Under the pieces are notes generated by a model. That model was not told the origin of the DNA. It saw nothing but the letters and a program-made list of their open reading frames with translations, and did not search any database. Positions 12,351 to 23,854 of a DNA stretch of 64,000 nucleotides are shown one piece after another; the first letter of the stretch is position 1, and each line of letters starts with the position of its first letter. The DNA lies in NCBI GenBank assembly GCA_905221605.1, contig CAJNDS010002246.1, positions 681,001 to 745,000 of the forward strand, given 5' to 3'. This DNA comes from Symbiodinium natans (Eukaryota; Sar; Dinophyceae; Suessiales; Symbiodiniaceae). Position numbers and translations under genes: made by a program.

Positions 12351-12531
12351 TGGCACTATGAAGGCGCAAGAGGATTTAGGGGTGATGGGTTCAGGGCTGA
12401 AACCCCCTAAACCCTAAACCCGAAACCCTAAACCCCAAACCAAGGTCCTCACATGACAGGGCGCTGAGGGCGCTTTGCGCTTGGGGTGTGTGGGGTTCTA
12501 GGGTTTAGCCACAACACTTTAGTCCCTGCGC

Positions 12532-12655
12532 TGTGCGAGCCCTGGTTTTCGGGGAACAGGCCCCGTGAAGAAACAGCTCTTGAAGTTGAAAATGAAATGA
12601 ACAAGAGCCCAGAACTGAATCGCAACCAGAAGATTCTGCGTCCTCTTGGCGTTGG
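12532..12655 (-). CDS. Candidate exon, hydrophobic
   Basis: Minus strand reads RTQNLLVAIQFWALVHFIFN then FKSCFFTGP. The plus strand is also open (EETALEVENEMNKSPELN), but its codons end less often in G/C. Confidence 0.3.
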
Positions 12656-12937
12656 TAACTAAAACCCGATTTAAACCTGCGATGCTGACTCGCTACTCTG
12701 CTAGTGACCCTAAACCTTAAACCCTAAGGCGTAAACCCTAAACCCTACACCCTAAACCCTACACCCCAAGCCCTACACCCTAAACCCTAAACCCGGCACG
12801 GACAAAGTGTGCCTCCATCAGAGACTCCAGAACCTGCCGCCCACCAGAAGCCACGGTGGGAGGGAGAGCAGGAGGGCTTGAGAGGTTTTGGAGGTTTGGT
12901 TAGGGTTCAGGGATTAAGGTTTGGGGTTTGGGGTTTA

Positions 12938-13018
12938 GGGCTTAGGGCTTAGGGCTTAGGGCTTAGGGCTTAGGGCTTAGGGCTTAGGGCTTAGGGCTTA
13001 GGGCTTAGGGCTTAGGGC
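12938..13018. repeat. TTAGGGC array
   Basis: About 11 copies of a TTTAGGG variant with C for T. The same variant recurs at 18340-18408, 33040-33135 and 55845-55925. Confidence 0.9.
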
Positions 13019-13148
13019 CTAGGGTGCAGGGTTTAGGGTTTAGGGTTTAGGGTGAAGGGTTTAGGGTTTTGGGTTTGGTTTAGGTTTAGGGTTTAGGCTT
13101 TAAGGGTTTAGGGTTTAGGGTTTAGGGTTTAGGGTTAGGGTTTAGGGT

Positions 13149-13298
13149 TTAGGGCGTCGACAAGGGAGCCGGTGACGGTTCTTTCACCGCTCGGGCACGC
13201 AACTCGCCGCGAGCACTTACGGCCTCGCAATATGCTCGAGCGCTCTCGAGAATGGGTCCTTGTGTCGGCCGCGTCACTGTCCTTTTCCCACCCTGCAT
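13149..13298 (-). CDS. Candidate small ORF or exon
   Basis: ATG at 13298 opens 49 codons (PILESARAYCEAVSARGELR, then ARAVKEPSPAP) whose TAA is made by the CCCTAA of the next array. It may be an exon rather than a full gene. Confidence 0.3.
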   Translation of the reverse strand: MQGGKRTVTRPTQGPILESARAYCEAVSARGELRARAVKEPSPAPLSTP

Positions 13299-13568
13299 CG
13301 CGGTGGACATCCTGGAAATGGACTAGATAGCTTAGAGTTAGGGCTTTGAGTTCAAGGCTAGTGTCACCGTACGAATACATGATTGGACCGCCGCCGTTAC
13401 GGGGCGAGGGCTCGAGAAAGCTAATCGACGACAAAGAGCGAATCAGGCTAAATTCGGGCTGAGTAGACAGAGCCTAAAGCTCAAACAAGCACGATTTCAC
13501 GCGGAGCCTCAACCGATCATGCAGCCGACAATCTCGAGTAGATCCGCCGTTGTGTGCCTCTGCTCTCC

Positions 13569-14530
13569 ATGAAAGACATCGAAAGCAACCTCCTTAACTT
13601 TCAGCCCGAACAGGCATCGGCCAGTTGCGCAGACCTGGCTCATGCACATGCATCAGACCTGGCTGATGCACCTGCGTTGCGTATATGCTACTTCCCGTTC
13701 TTTTCCTCGTCTTCGTGTCCTTGTACGTAAACAAGTAAACAGAAACTATTTCTGTCTGGACATACAGATGATATATCTTGTCACGCACCCATGTGTGTGC
13801 ACGTGTGTGTCTACGGTATGCGCACACAATTGCGTAAGCGCGCGTGCTCTTGCGCGCAGCAAACTGCTGCCTCATCTCTACTTGAAGATCGGATCAAGCG
13901 AGGAACCTTTAACTAGTGTTGTACTGCTAGAAATTTCCAGTTCAGGAACCTCAGCCTGCGTATAGCAGCTGTGAAGCGTCCGCCCTTCAAACGCAAGGTC
14001 ACGGGCTCGAATCCCCAAGGTGTTTTTGTACATTTGCTTCGCGGCTGTGCGATCGTGGGTATGTGTGTGTGTGTGTGTGCATTTTTGCGCGCGTGCGTCG
14101 CTGCCTGTGTCCGTGTCTGCGAACGCCCTTTCTTTCGCCCGTGCGCCGAAGACCATATGTACATACTTTGTTCTGCTCGATTTCAGGCTCGAAATCCTAA
14201 ATGTAGAGGCTTCTGATAAGATACCGGATCAGGATTTCGGGCGTCAGCTAGGGGCACCCCAGGAGTCGCCGAAAAGAAGGTAAATCAATCGATCTTAATT
14301 AAGCTTGACCTTTATGCGCAGGCTTAGGCTCTCGGAATCGGCTTTCGGAATAGGCTTTCGTGCGAAACCTCAAGGTTTAAACTTGGGAAGAGCACCAAGG
14401 TTTTGGGCCGGAAGTAGTCAAAGTCCCACAAGAATCGGTCTTGGCACGCGGGTGTTTTTCAGCGTTTGTTGGCTTAGTCGGAGGAGTAATGGTTTGCCCA
14501 CACACAATTGGCGAGGGCGTCGGGTTTTAG
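13569..14530 (+). CDS. Hypothetical four-exon gene in a repeat-free island
   Basis: Exons 13569-13726 (ATG start, ends AC|GTAAAC), 14187-14279 (TTTCAG|G to AAG|GTAAAT), 14322-14374 (GCGCAG|G to AAG|GTTTAA), 14463-14530 (TTTTTCAG|C to TAG). All phases match, giving 123 residues. All introns are GT-AG (460, 42 and 88 bases) and free of telomere-type arrays. The protein starts MKDIESNLLNFQPEQASAS, is Cys/Ser-rich in the middle and ends GLVGGVMVCPHTIGEGVGF. No family recognised. It is convergent with the minus-strand gene at 14578-15016. The frame is open upstream to a TAG at about 13540, so the start could be further 5'. Confidence 0.5.
13960..14022 (+). other. tRNA-like element inside an intron
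   Basis: An A-box-like TAGCAGCTGTG and a B-box-like GGGCTCGAATCCC spaced as in a tRNA, with GCGTCCGCC between. Acceptor and T stems pair poorly, so it is a tRNA relic or the head of a tRNA-derived SINE rather than a working tRNA. It lies in intron 1 of the plus-strand gene 13569-14530. Confidence 0.3.
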
Positions 14531-14577
14531 GCTGTATGCATTGCGCGCAGCATGTCTGAGGATGTCGGGTTCAGGGT

Positions 14578-15016
14578 TTAGGGCGCTCTTGTCTTTCGGT
14601 CGGCGAGCTTCCTGAAGTAGGATCGCTGGGGCTGCTCAAAAGTCCCGAGTCAAGATCCCACACCTTCCACGTGTGCGCGGAGGTGATTCGTTTTTGCTCC
14701 TTCCAGGCTTCAAACTGCTGCTGGAGGATGATTGCAGCCATGTCACGCAGCAGAGCAAAGACGTTCTGGCAATCTAGCCACGTTAGGCAAGCTTGGACTC
14801 TGCAATAAAGCGCGCACAAACAGTGGCATTAATCATGCGAAACAACGGCGAATGCCCCAGCCGCTCTCGTTCCTGAAACGGAACTGGCAGACTGAGCTCC
14901 GTTTCTTGGCCATCCATGACGACAGCTTTAGAGTCAGCCTCATCCAGAACTTGCTCACATAAACCGAATCCAGAAGTCATTGAGCGCAGAGCCCGCCTGC
15001 TTGTTGCATGCTCCAT
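14578..15016 (-). CDS. Hypothetical three-exon gene
   Basis: Exons 15016-14822 (ATG start), 14765-14664, 14631-14578 (stop TAA). Introns are 56 and 32 bases, GT-AG, phase 0 throughout; 116 residues. Segments: LCEQVLDEADSKAVVMDGQE, ERLGHSPLFRMINAT, VFALLRDMAAIILQQQFEAW, KEQKRITSAHTWK, RSYFRKLADRKTRAP. The middle exon is strongly helical. The stop is CCC-TAA at the border with a telomere-type array. The 5' end is uncertain: another frame upstream (WNGLGSPYDNGAG) is also open and has a GTGAGC donor. No family recognised. Confidence 0.45.
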
Positions 15017-15451
15017 CTGTCTGCAATCTCCGTTGGCTTGGGCTGGGCGTCAGGCCCGCGCCGTTGTCGTATGGAGAACCAAGCCCGTTCCACATCTGTA
15101 CTTTAGGTTCTAGGTGTTACATACTGCGTATCGGCATTTTGACCGAGACTCCCGTGTCTACAATGTCTGCGCCACATGTCAATGTGTTGTCCAAGCCTTC
15201 CGCTGAGCATCAAACCTGTGGGCTACATCTTTGAGCGCCAGAGGACTGAACCAAGCAGAATTGCTCCGGTAGCTGTGGGAGGTGGCCGAGCGACCTGGAT
15301 CGGCTTGCACCATCGAGGCCCAGGAGCGCAGCCGCAAACCGAGTTTAGGGTTAAGGCGAGCGCATGAATCCTCAGCTGAGGATGCCGATTTTGATTGCGA
15401 CTGCTATGTTCAGGATGAGAGTTGAGGGTTGAGGGACAGGCTCGGGGTTAC

Positions 15452-15538
15452 CTAAAGCAAGAACGATTCCTGCAACAAACATCTTGCACCGCCCCAACCC
15501 TGCCAAAATCCATCCTCCAAAGCCTCCAGGGAGATCTT
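15452..15538 (-). CDS. Candidate exon with hydrophobic segment
   Basis: Minus strand reads DLPGGFGGWILAGLG then CKMFVAGIVLAL, between a TTTAG acceptor and an AG|GTAACC donor. Confidence 0.35.
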   Translation of the reverse strand, partial: KISLEALEDGFWQGWGGARCLLQESFLL

Positions 15539-15917
15539 CTAAACACTCAAACCTGTAACTGCATAGTGGGGGTGTAGAAAGGGAAGCTTCAGCCCCTTAG
15601 AAAGGGAATGAGAGTTCTACTGGACATCCTAGTTAAGGACTGGGTGGACTGGGGGGGCCTTGAAAGAAAACTAATATGAGTTACTCCGGGGGTTATAGGG
15701 ATAAGGGTCCATAGAACATGGATTTGGAAGTTGATCTACTCTTGCGGGCCTGTGTCTCCATTGTGGTGAATTTCCTTACTGCGGAATAGACTATAACCCT
15801 AAACCCTAAACCCTAAAACCCTAAACCCTATAGTAGAGAGCCCAGAAGAGCACTCCTCAGTGAACAGCTGTTCGAGCCTTTGGAGTCTCCTTCCATCCAT
15901 ATACACCTTTTGTGCCC

Positions 15918-16016
15918 CTAAACCCTAAACCCTAAACCCTAAACCCTAAACCCTAAACCCTAAACCCTAACCCTAAACCCTAAACCCTAAACCCTAAACC
16001 CTAAACCCTAAACCCT
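15918..16016. repeat. CCCTAAA array
   Basis: About 14 units. Confidence 0.95.
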
Positions 16017-16799
16017 TGTCCGAGTAGGAGGAATGACGGGGCTGGGGCCGTCGGTCGGAGGCACTGTGGCAAGCCCCGACCTCAGGATGCGGGCTTCGGA
16101 GCTTGGGGTTTAGGGTTTAGGGTTTAGGGTTTAGGGTTTAGGGTTTAGGGTTTAGTGTTTAGGGTTTAGGGTTTAGGGTTCAGGGTTTAGGGTTCAGGGT
16201 TTAGGGCACAGCTCCGTCTGTCAGGTGCTTCAGGGTTTAGGGTTTTCGGGTTTTAGGTCCAGGGGCCAAGAAGCTCTTTGGTACGTAGTTTTTGGAAGAG
16301 GAAAGCACTTAGGGAGGTTTAGGGGCCTAAGCTACACAGGTTGGTGTCCCCATGAAGTACCCATTGCTTTGAGCGCTCTGCGCCAGGTTTAGAGCGCCGA
16401 ATCTGCGAATAAGTGGGTTTAGGGTTTGAGGCTCAAGCCCTAAACCCGTAATCCTAAACCCCTAAACCCTTAATCCTAAACCCTAAACCCTTAATCCTAA
16501 ACCCTAAACCCTAAACCCTAAACCCTAAACCCTAAGGCCCTCAACCTTCGACCCCAAAACTCTGAACCTGAACCTGAAATGAACCTTATAGTCGGACAAG
16601 TCTGCAACCCTTCACCAACCACGAAACCCTAAACCACAAAACTTGGAACTCTACATCGTAAACTACGAACCCCTGGAGCCTGAACTCTAAACCTTAAATA
16701 CAAAAAAGCTAAACCCTAAATCCTGAACCCTGAACCCTAAACCCTAAACCCGAAACCCGAAACCCCAAACCCTAAACCCTAAACCCGAAACCGGGCTCC

Positions 16800-16905
16800 C
16801 AAACTCGTTAGCTGCGTAAAGGTCGGCGTGGCAAAGCCGAGGAGATCACCGCAACGGGACCTGCCGTGCTTGTTTAAAATTGCTTCGAGCCTTGATACGG
16901 AGAAC
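16800..16905 (-). CDS. Candidate exon
   Basis: Minus strand reads SRLEAILNKHGRSRCGDLLG then FATPTFTQLTSLGA. A long open frame between two arrays. No family recognised. Confidence 0.35.
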
Positions 16906-17164
16906 AAACTTTGGGGTTTGGAGATTAGGATGTAGGGTTTAGGGTTCAGGGTTTAGGGTTTAGGGTTTCGAGCCCCTTATACATGGTCACTTCTCTAAAA
17001 CATGGCTTTCTTTGGGTTTTTATTATAAGGCGGTCCCCGTTATTTCGGAACCCAAGAAGGGACCGTAATTTACGGAAGTGACCGCATCAACATGACTCCT
17101 GGAGCCGGCTTGAGCCTAAGGATATGGGAGCTGAGGGCGCGGAGTTTACTAGGCTGCCCAGTAA

Positions 17165-17275
17165 CCAGGGCTTAAAAAGGGTGCCCTTTTTTGCTTAAAG
17201 GAGTTTAGAAGGGAACCTAAGCCCCCCAAAAAGGGAATAAGGGTACTACTGGGCATCCCAGTTTAAGATTCAAAG
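17165..17275. repeat. Dispersed repeat family A
   Basis: AAAAAGGGTGCCCTTTTTTG ... TTTAAAGGGGTTTA-like ... AAGGGAATAAGGGTACTACT ... GGGCATCCCAG. Other copies: 15575-15645, 22660-22750, 28345-28440, 32685-32740, 51240-51330; a partial one near 22446. Confidence 0.8.
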
Positions 17276-18099
17276 ACCTATTTGGGGGTTTTTCGAAATT
17301 CGGGGTACCTTCTTGGGGTCCTTGCTATAAGGGAACCCTACTACTTGGGAACCCTAAACCCTAAACCCTAAACCCTAATTTCCGGCCTGTCATCAGCGGC
17401 TCCTTTGGACTTCACCTTGCGCGCGCGGAGGCTTTGTCGCTTTGTGCCCTCCGGCTTCGTGCTTACAGGGCCAGGTTTACGAGCTTCTATTCGCTCATTG
17501 TCGGGTTTCGGGGTTTGGGGGTTTGGGGTTCAGGGTTTAGGGTTTAGGGGTTCAGCGGTCTAGCGTGTAGCGCTTATAAAGCTTAGTCAGGGTTTAGGGT
17601 GTTCCAGGCAAGTTTTCCAAAATGCTGCTGATGCCCCGGGGGCTCGCTTTGGATCCCGCAAGACCAGCGCAAATACCCTAAAGCCTGCAAAAACCCTAAA
17701 ACCCTGAATCTAATGGTTCTACCTGCGACCCTTAAGGTTGTACCCTTGGGTTTTGCCCCTTTTTCAGGATCCCTCAGGCAATATAAGGGCTATATTAAGA
17801 GTATATTAAGGGGGAACCTTTGGGGTACAACCTTTAGGGGTGCAACCTTAGCTTAGGAATACGATTCTGAATCCCTTGACTGAAATCACTGGACCCTCCC
17901 TACTCCAACCCCGAAACTTCCAGCTGTGAACAAAAACCCTAACCCTAAACCCTAAACCCTAAACCCTGAACCCGAAACCCTAAACCCTAAACCCTAAACC
18001 TTACACCTGGGTTTAAGGTACAAAGGCTAAGCAGCCAGCTTGGAGGTGGAAATGTTCCGAAGAGGCCCTCAGGGCCAAACCCGAGAAGCACCAGCTTTT

Positions 18100-18408
18100 G
18101 GGGTTTAGGGTTTAGGGTTTAGGGTTTAGGGTTTAGGGTTTAGGGTTTAGGGTTTAGGGTCTAGGGTTTAGGGTTTAGGGTTTAGGGTTTAGGGCTTAGG
18201 GTTTGGGGTTTAGAGTCTAGGGTTTAGGGTTTAGGGTTTAGGGTTTAGGGTTTAGGGTTTAGGGTTTAGGGTTTAGGGTTTAGGGTTTAGGGTTTAGGGT
18301 TTTGGGTTTAGAGTCTACCTGGGCTTAGGGCTTCGGGCGTAGGGCTTAGGGCTTAGGGCTTAGGGCTTAGGGCTTAGGGCTTAGGGCTTAGGGCTTAGGG
18401 CTTAGGGA
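18100..18408. repeat. TTTAGGG array followed by TTAGGGC array
   Basis: About 27 units to 18303, then about 9 units of the C variant. Confidence 0.95.
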
Positions 18409-18792
18409 ATCTTCCATAACTTGCGCTAGGAACCCTAATGTGATTCAAAGGAAAGAAGAACATCCCTTCAGTCAGGGCTAGCGCATGCTGCATGCTAAAT
18501 ACATGGGCCCTCTTGTGCAACGGGAACTTAAAACCACAACTTCAAGAACCCTAAACCCTAAAACCCAACCCCTAGCCCCTAACCCCGAACCCTCAAACCC
18601 CGAACCCTTAAACCCCGAACTGCCCACCTCCAACCCCGGACCCCTGTTCCCCAACCCCCCCCCAACCCCGAACACCCAAACCCCTCAACCCGAATCCCGC
18701 ACCCCCCCCAACCTCAAACCCCTACACCCTCAACCCTAAACCCTAAACCCGAAACCCTAAACCCTAAACCCTAAACCCTAAACCCCCCCCTC

Positions 18793-18860
18793 TCACCATG
18801 TATTGGCACAGGCCGCAGAAGCGCCTCGAAAATGGATTTGGCCGGGGGCAAGGGCCTCAG
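18793..18860 (-). CDS. Candidate exon, strand undecided
   Basis: Minus strand reads PLPPAKSIFEALLRPVPIH then a G|GTGAGA donor. The plus strand has CACC-ATG and MYWHRPQKRLENGFGRG. Confidence 0.3.
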
Positions 18861-19637
18861 GGGACTTCAGGTGCAGCTAAGGATAGGGATTAGGGTTTAG
18901 GGTTTAGGGTTTAGGGTTTTGGGTTTAGGGTTTAGGATTCAGGGTTTAGGGTTCAGGGTTCAGGGGTTCAGGGCAAGGATTCAGGGTTCAGGGTTCAGGG
19001 TTCAGGGTTCAGTGTTAAGGGTTTAGGGTTCAGGGTTCAGGGGTTTCAGGTTAACCTCTGAATCCTGAACCCTAGCCTCTCTCACAACGTGACGCAGGTG
19101 CTGGGGACAGGCATTTTCCCTGGCTTAGGCCTGAAACCCTAAACCGTGGGGTTTGCTTATGCCCCTGCGCACAAGGCCATCGAGGTCGGAGGCCGCCACT
19201 CCCGAGTAGGGTTTAGCGTTCAAGGTTTAGGGCTTAGGGTTTAGGGTTTAGGCTTTAGGGTTTAGGGTTTCGGGTTTCGGGTTTAGGGTTAAGGTCTCCT
19301 GCCCCCTACCCCCCCTACCCCCCCCCCCTCCCCCCCCCCCCCCCCCACCCCTACCCCCCTACCCGCCCCCCCACCAACTTTGGCATCCAACCATGCTCCA
19401 GCGGGGTCGGCGGCTTGAGCCGGAGGCTCTTAAATTTAGGGTTTAGGGTTTGGGGTTTAGGGTTTAGGGCTTGGGGGTTTAGGGCTCCATCTTATGGCTG
19501 TAGCAACACAGAGCAATTCAGACCACAGGGCATGACCTCCAAAAAGTTCCTCCCCCCCACGACACCAACATCATCGCTACCCCTGCGTCAGAAGACCCAA
19601 CTAGTCACCCCTGCTGAATGACATGCTGAGCGACCTA

Positions 19638-19860
19638 AATCAGCTGCCCGATGCAGAATGCAAGTGGCCCGGCCTTGTGGCCTTGTGGTGCTGTGGTAGT
19701 GCCGAGGTTGTCGGGAAGCCAACGCGTTGTTGAACACGGAGGGCACGCAACAAGACCAACTGAAAACGATCAACCAGCTGCCCGATGCAGATTGCAAGTG
19801 GCCCGGCGTTGTGGCCTTGCGGTGCTCTGGTAGTGCTGGATGTTGTCGGGTGGTCCAGCA
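19638..19860. repeat. Tandem duplication, period about 133 bp
   Basis: Two copies sharing CAGCTGCCCGATGCAGA and GTGGTAGTGC/TGGTAGTGCTG blocks at about 19641-19728 and 19774-19858. Confidence 0.85.
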
Positions 19861-20469
19861 CATTGGACGCTGAGGTTGTAGGGTTTGGGGTTTAGGGTTT
19901 TAGTTTAAAAGTTCAGTGCTATAGGGTCCTTCAGGGAGGGAGGGCGACAGTAAATAACCCTAAACCCCAAACCCCAAACCCCAAACCCTAAACCCTAAAC
20001 CCGAAACCCCAAACCCCAAACCCTAAACCCATCCAGGCTCCCTGCTTCTCGGGCTCTGCCTTGTCTTTGGCTGGTTTTGCCTGATGTGGGGCCGGAGAAT
20101 AAGGTTTGGGGGTTCTGAGGGCTTAGGGTTTAGGGCTTAGGAATTATGGTTTAGGGCTTAGGGCTTATGGTTTCGGGTTTAGGGTTTAGGGTTAGGGTTT
20201 GGGATATGGGTTTGGGGTTTGGGGGTTCTCGTTTCAAGGTCTTCGGGAACTACACTCGGCTCTCAAGGCCCCAACTACTGGAAAGTCCAAAACCCAAAAG
20301 ACCTAAGCCCTAAGCCCTGAAACCCTGAAACCCCTGAAGCCCTAAAAAATCCCTAAAGCCTAAACCCTAAACCCCAAACCCTAAAGCCTAAACCCTAACC
20401 CAAGACTCCAGGGGCGCTTTCGGGTCAGAGGGCCCCAAAGGAACCGTCGGTAACCACAGAATCGGGTTT

Positions 20470-20690
20470 AAGCTTTAAGGGTTTAGGGGTTTAGGGATTT
20501 AGGGGTTAAGGGTTTAGGGTTTAGGGGTTTAGGGGTTTAGGGGTTTAGGGGTTTAGGGGTTTAGGGGTTTAGGGGTTTAGGGGTTTAGGGGGTTTAGGGG
20601 GTTTAGGGGTTTAGGGGTTTAGGGTTTAAGGGTTGAGGGGTTTAGAGGTTAAGGGGTTAGGGGTTTAGGGGCTGAGGGGTTTAGGCTTAG
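20470..20690. repeat. TTTAGGGG variant array
   Basis: Mostly the 8-bp unit with drift at the ends. Confidence 0.9.
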
Positions 20691-21146
20691 ATTTAGGGTT
20701 TAGGTTTTAGGGTTTATAGGGTTTAGGGGGCAACCCTAAACCCTAAACCAGCACTCAAAAATGTTCCCTTTCCCCGAACCCTGTGTTTCCAGAATGAAGT
20801 GTCTAGAACCAAATCTAGCCTAGGAGGTAGAACTGCGCGCATCCGATGTGCCCCTGAACCCCTAAACCCCGCAAGGCTAAACCCCTAAAACCCCCAAAAC
20901 CCTAGAGGCCCAAACCTCTAATACTCTACATCCCTAGAGCCCCAAACCACACATCCCTAGCCCGAGAGAAAAAACTACCCCCAGAGTATAGGGTTTGGGG
21001 TTCGGGGTTGGGGTTTAGGGCTTAGGGTTTCGGGCGAGGGTTTAGGGTATAGGGTTTAGGGCTTTATGGCCTGAACTTCTTGGGCCTGAGGGTTGAGGGC
21101 TTCGGCTCTGGGGCTTCTGCAGCCACACCGCACTTAGCTGCAAGAT

Positions 21147-21300
21147 TTAGGTTTAGGGTTTAGGGTTTAGGGTTTAGGGTTTAGGGTTTAGGGTTTAGGG
21201 CTTAGGGTTTAGGGTTTAGGGTTTAGGGTTTAGGGTTTAGGGTTTAGGGTTTAGGGTTTAGGGCTTAGGGCTCAGGGCTTAGGGCTCAGGGTTTAGGGAT
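21147..21300. repeat. TTTAGGG array
   Basis: About 20 units; further arrays at 21420-21540 and 21540-21695. Confidence 0.95.
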
Positions 21301-21728
21301 CAGGGCGGAAAGGTGATTTTAACTCGGTGAACCTTTCGGCGTGCGGCTTAGGGTGAAGGACTCACGGTCTAGCAGCATGGGCTGATCCCAATAATCTTAT
21401 GGAGGCCCAAAGTTGGTTAGGGTATAGGGTTTAGGGCTTAGGGTTTAGGGTTTAGGGTCTAGGGTTTAGGGTTTAGGGTTAGGGTCTAGGGTTTAGGGTT
21501 TAAGGTTTTGGGTTTTGGGTTTAGGGTTTAGGGTTCTTCCTCTAGGGTTCAGGGTTTAGGGTTTAGGGTTTAGGGTTTAGGGTTTAGGGTTTAGCTTTTA
21601 GGGTTTAGGGTTTAGGGTGTAGGCTTTAGGGTTTAGGGCTTAGGGCTTAGGGCTTAGGGTTTAGGGTTTAGGGTTTAGGGTTTAGGGCTTAGTTCCGAGC
21701 AACCCCCTTCTCCTCTTTGTTTCACAGC

Positions 21729-21826
21729 TCAACGGATCCGCCGCGACTTGGCTCATGCGTGAGGCGCGCCAGCAGCCGCTGAAGCCTCGGAAGCAGAGCT
21801 TAGGGCGGAAAGGCTTTTCAGTTTAG
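21729..21826 (+). CDS. Candidate plus-strand exon with strong acceptor
   Basis: After a pyrimidine-rich TTTGTTTCACAG the plus strand reads LNGSAATWLMREARQQPLKP then RKQSLG, into the following array. It is the best-supported plus-strand island between 15 and 24 kb. Confidence 0.35.
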
Positions 21827-21984
21827 GCTACCCCACGCCCTAGACCCTAAACCCTAAACCCTAAACCCCACATCGTAAATCCTAAAACTAAAACGTGACC
21901 CCCCGAAACCCCAAGCCTAAATCCTAAGCCCTCCAGGCTCGGATTTGTCGGATTTGGGCTTGGGGGTCTCGACTTGGGGATATG

Positions 21985-22255
21985 GGAGAAGGAGAGCGAG
22001 AGAGAGAGAGAGAGAGACAGAGAGAGAGAGAGAAAGAGGGAGAGACAAAAAAAAGGAGAAGGACGGAATGTACGAAAAAAAAGGATATACAGTTTAGGGC
22101 TTAGAGTGTAGATTTTGAGAATAGACAGAGAGAGGGAGAGGGAGAAAGCCAGAGAGAAAGAGCGAGAACGGGAGCGAGAACGGGAGCGGGAGTCGGGAGT
22201 CGAGAGTCGAGAGCGACAGTGAGAGTGAGAGCGAGCGTGAGCGTGAGAGTGAGAC
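21985..22255. repeat. Purine (GA) tract
   Basis: About 270 bp almost purely A/G on the plus strand: (GA)n then GAACGG, GAGAGT and GAGCGT variants. Confidence 0.85.
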
Positions 22256-22794
22256 TGTACTCCCCTTTTACAAGGGTGTGAGGGTCTAAGGGTGAAGGGG
22301 TTTAAGGTTTTGGGGGTTTGGGCTTACGGAGTGAGAGAGTACTCTCAATAGAATCATAAATTGGACGTGTATTAACATGCCCTTGGGTCTGAAAAAAGCA
22401 GAGCGACAGAGAGTTCTTTGGGGTTGAGTCAGTCCGAACAACCTCGGACTAAGAAAGGGTATCCTTTTTGCCTGAAGAGGCTTGAAAACCCTAAGCACTA
22501 ACCCTGAAACCTTTGAAAAACAAACTAAACCCGAAACCATAAACCTAAATGTTTTCCAGAACGAACCCTATACAAATCTCCGACCCAGAGTCCTAGAAGA
22601 ACCCCAAACCCAATTTGCATACTTCAACTCGACCCAAGAACAAACCCTGGAAATACAACGGGTGCCCTTTCGGGTTTAAAGGGGATCGCAGGGGAACCTA
22701 AACCCTAAAACAGGGAAAAGGGGCCTACTCGCCGGGTCCTAGTCAACTGGGAGCTTACACATGTAGGGTTTAGGGCTTAGGGTTTAGGGCCGAG

Positions 22795-22870
22795 GGTTTA
22801 GGGGTTGAGGGTTGAGGGTTGAGGGATGTTGAGGGTTGAGGGATGTTGAGGGTTGAGGGATGTTGAGGGT
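22795..22870. repeat. Short tandem of GGGTTGAGGGATGTTGA
   Basis: Three copies of a 24-bp higher-order unit made from TTGAGGG. Confidence 0.8.
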
Positions 22871-22904
22871 TTGGGGTTTGGGGTTTAGGGTTAGGGCCTA
22901 GGGT

Positions 22905-22978
22905 GCCCCTTCGTGACAACCGGGTTGGCATGCAGACCAGGGCAGACGAAGACCCCGTACTCCCAGGTGAAACCCCAA
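22905..22978 (-). CDS. Candidate exon, strand undecided
   Basis: Minus strand reads FTWEYGVFVCPGLHANPVVT. The plus strand reads RVGMQTRADEDPVLP with a CAG|GTGAAA donor. Confidence 0.25.
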
Positions 22979-23854
22979 AACCCCGCAATACCCTAAAGCC
23001 CTAAACTCCTATCCTAAAGCCTCGAACCCCTCAACCCTAAACCCGAGCGTAACACCCAAAAGCCCTAAACTCCCAAACCTCCTAAAGCCCCTGAGCCTGT
23101 TTTGGCCACCCTTCGCGGAATTTCGATCCTCCTCCGCAAAGACACGGAAAATATTGACGAAAGGCACGGAAAATATTGACGGCATGCGCGTTTTTCGCGC
23201 GGGATCCGTCCAAGGGTTGGTACTATATTCCCCCTAAACCCTATACCCTAAATCCTCCCTCATCTCCTGGCTAAGAGCCAGTAGGTCACATAACACTTTC
23301 CCCATCTCCTACAACATGCTGCCGTGGGAGTACTTATGTTAGGAGGTTTGGTGGGCTGAGGAGGCTTAGGTGCTTAGGGTTTAGGGTTTAGGGTTTAGGG
23401 TTTAGTATAGGGTTTAGGGTTTAGTAAGGTTCAGGGTTTAGGATTTAGGGCTTGGGGTTTAGGAAAGTTTAGGGTGGTTCTCATCTTAGAGGGAGAGGAC
23501 AAACCTGATGAGACGACGACGACCTGGCCAAGTTGACACTACCCCTGGTCCGGATCTCTACTCGCTTTCAATTTCCCTGTCTAAGAAATGTTCAACATAC
23601 CCCTTGGGCAGACCCCGTAAAAGAAATCAAGGGGCATGGGAAAAACCCCTTCCCCATATTCTCCTTGTATAGGTTAAGGGGTATGGGTTTGGTTGGGGTA
23701 AAATGAATCATTCTTAGACCCTGAGAAAACCGTGGCAAACCTGATCTGACCATGGCTGACCCATATGGGTATATCCCCAACCCCCGAAAAGGGACCCCCC
23801 ACATTTCGGAGACCAAGATCGGTACAAGGTCCCTTCCTTCTCTGTGAAACTGTG

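Larger units (their letters stand above)
15545..23850. other. Array-rich region without a resolved gene
   Basis: Telomere-type arrays every few hundred bases with islands of 50-150 bp. Besides the candidates listed, minus-strand frames include VFALVLRDPKRAPGASAAFW (17600-17690), PMLLDRESFTLSRTPKGSP (21325-21395) and HQAKPAKDKAEPEKQGAW (20035-20100). Plus-strand frames include SHNVTQVLGTGIFPGLGL (19085-19135). Strand cannot be fixed by eye. Confidence 0.4.

Noticed and set aside
13960-14022. A functional tRNA gene
   Set aside because: Acceptor and T stems do not pair.
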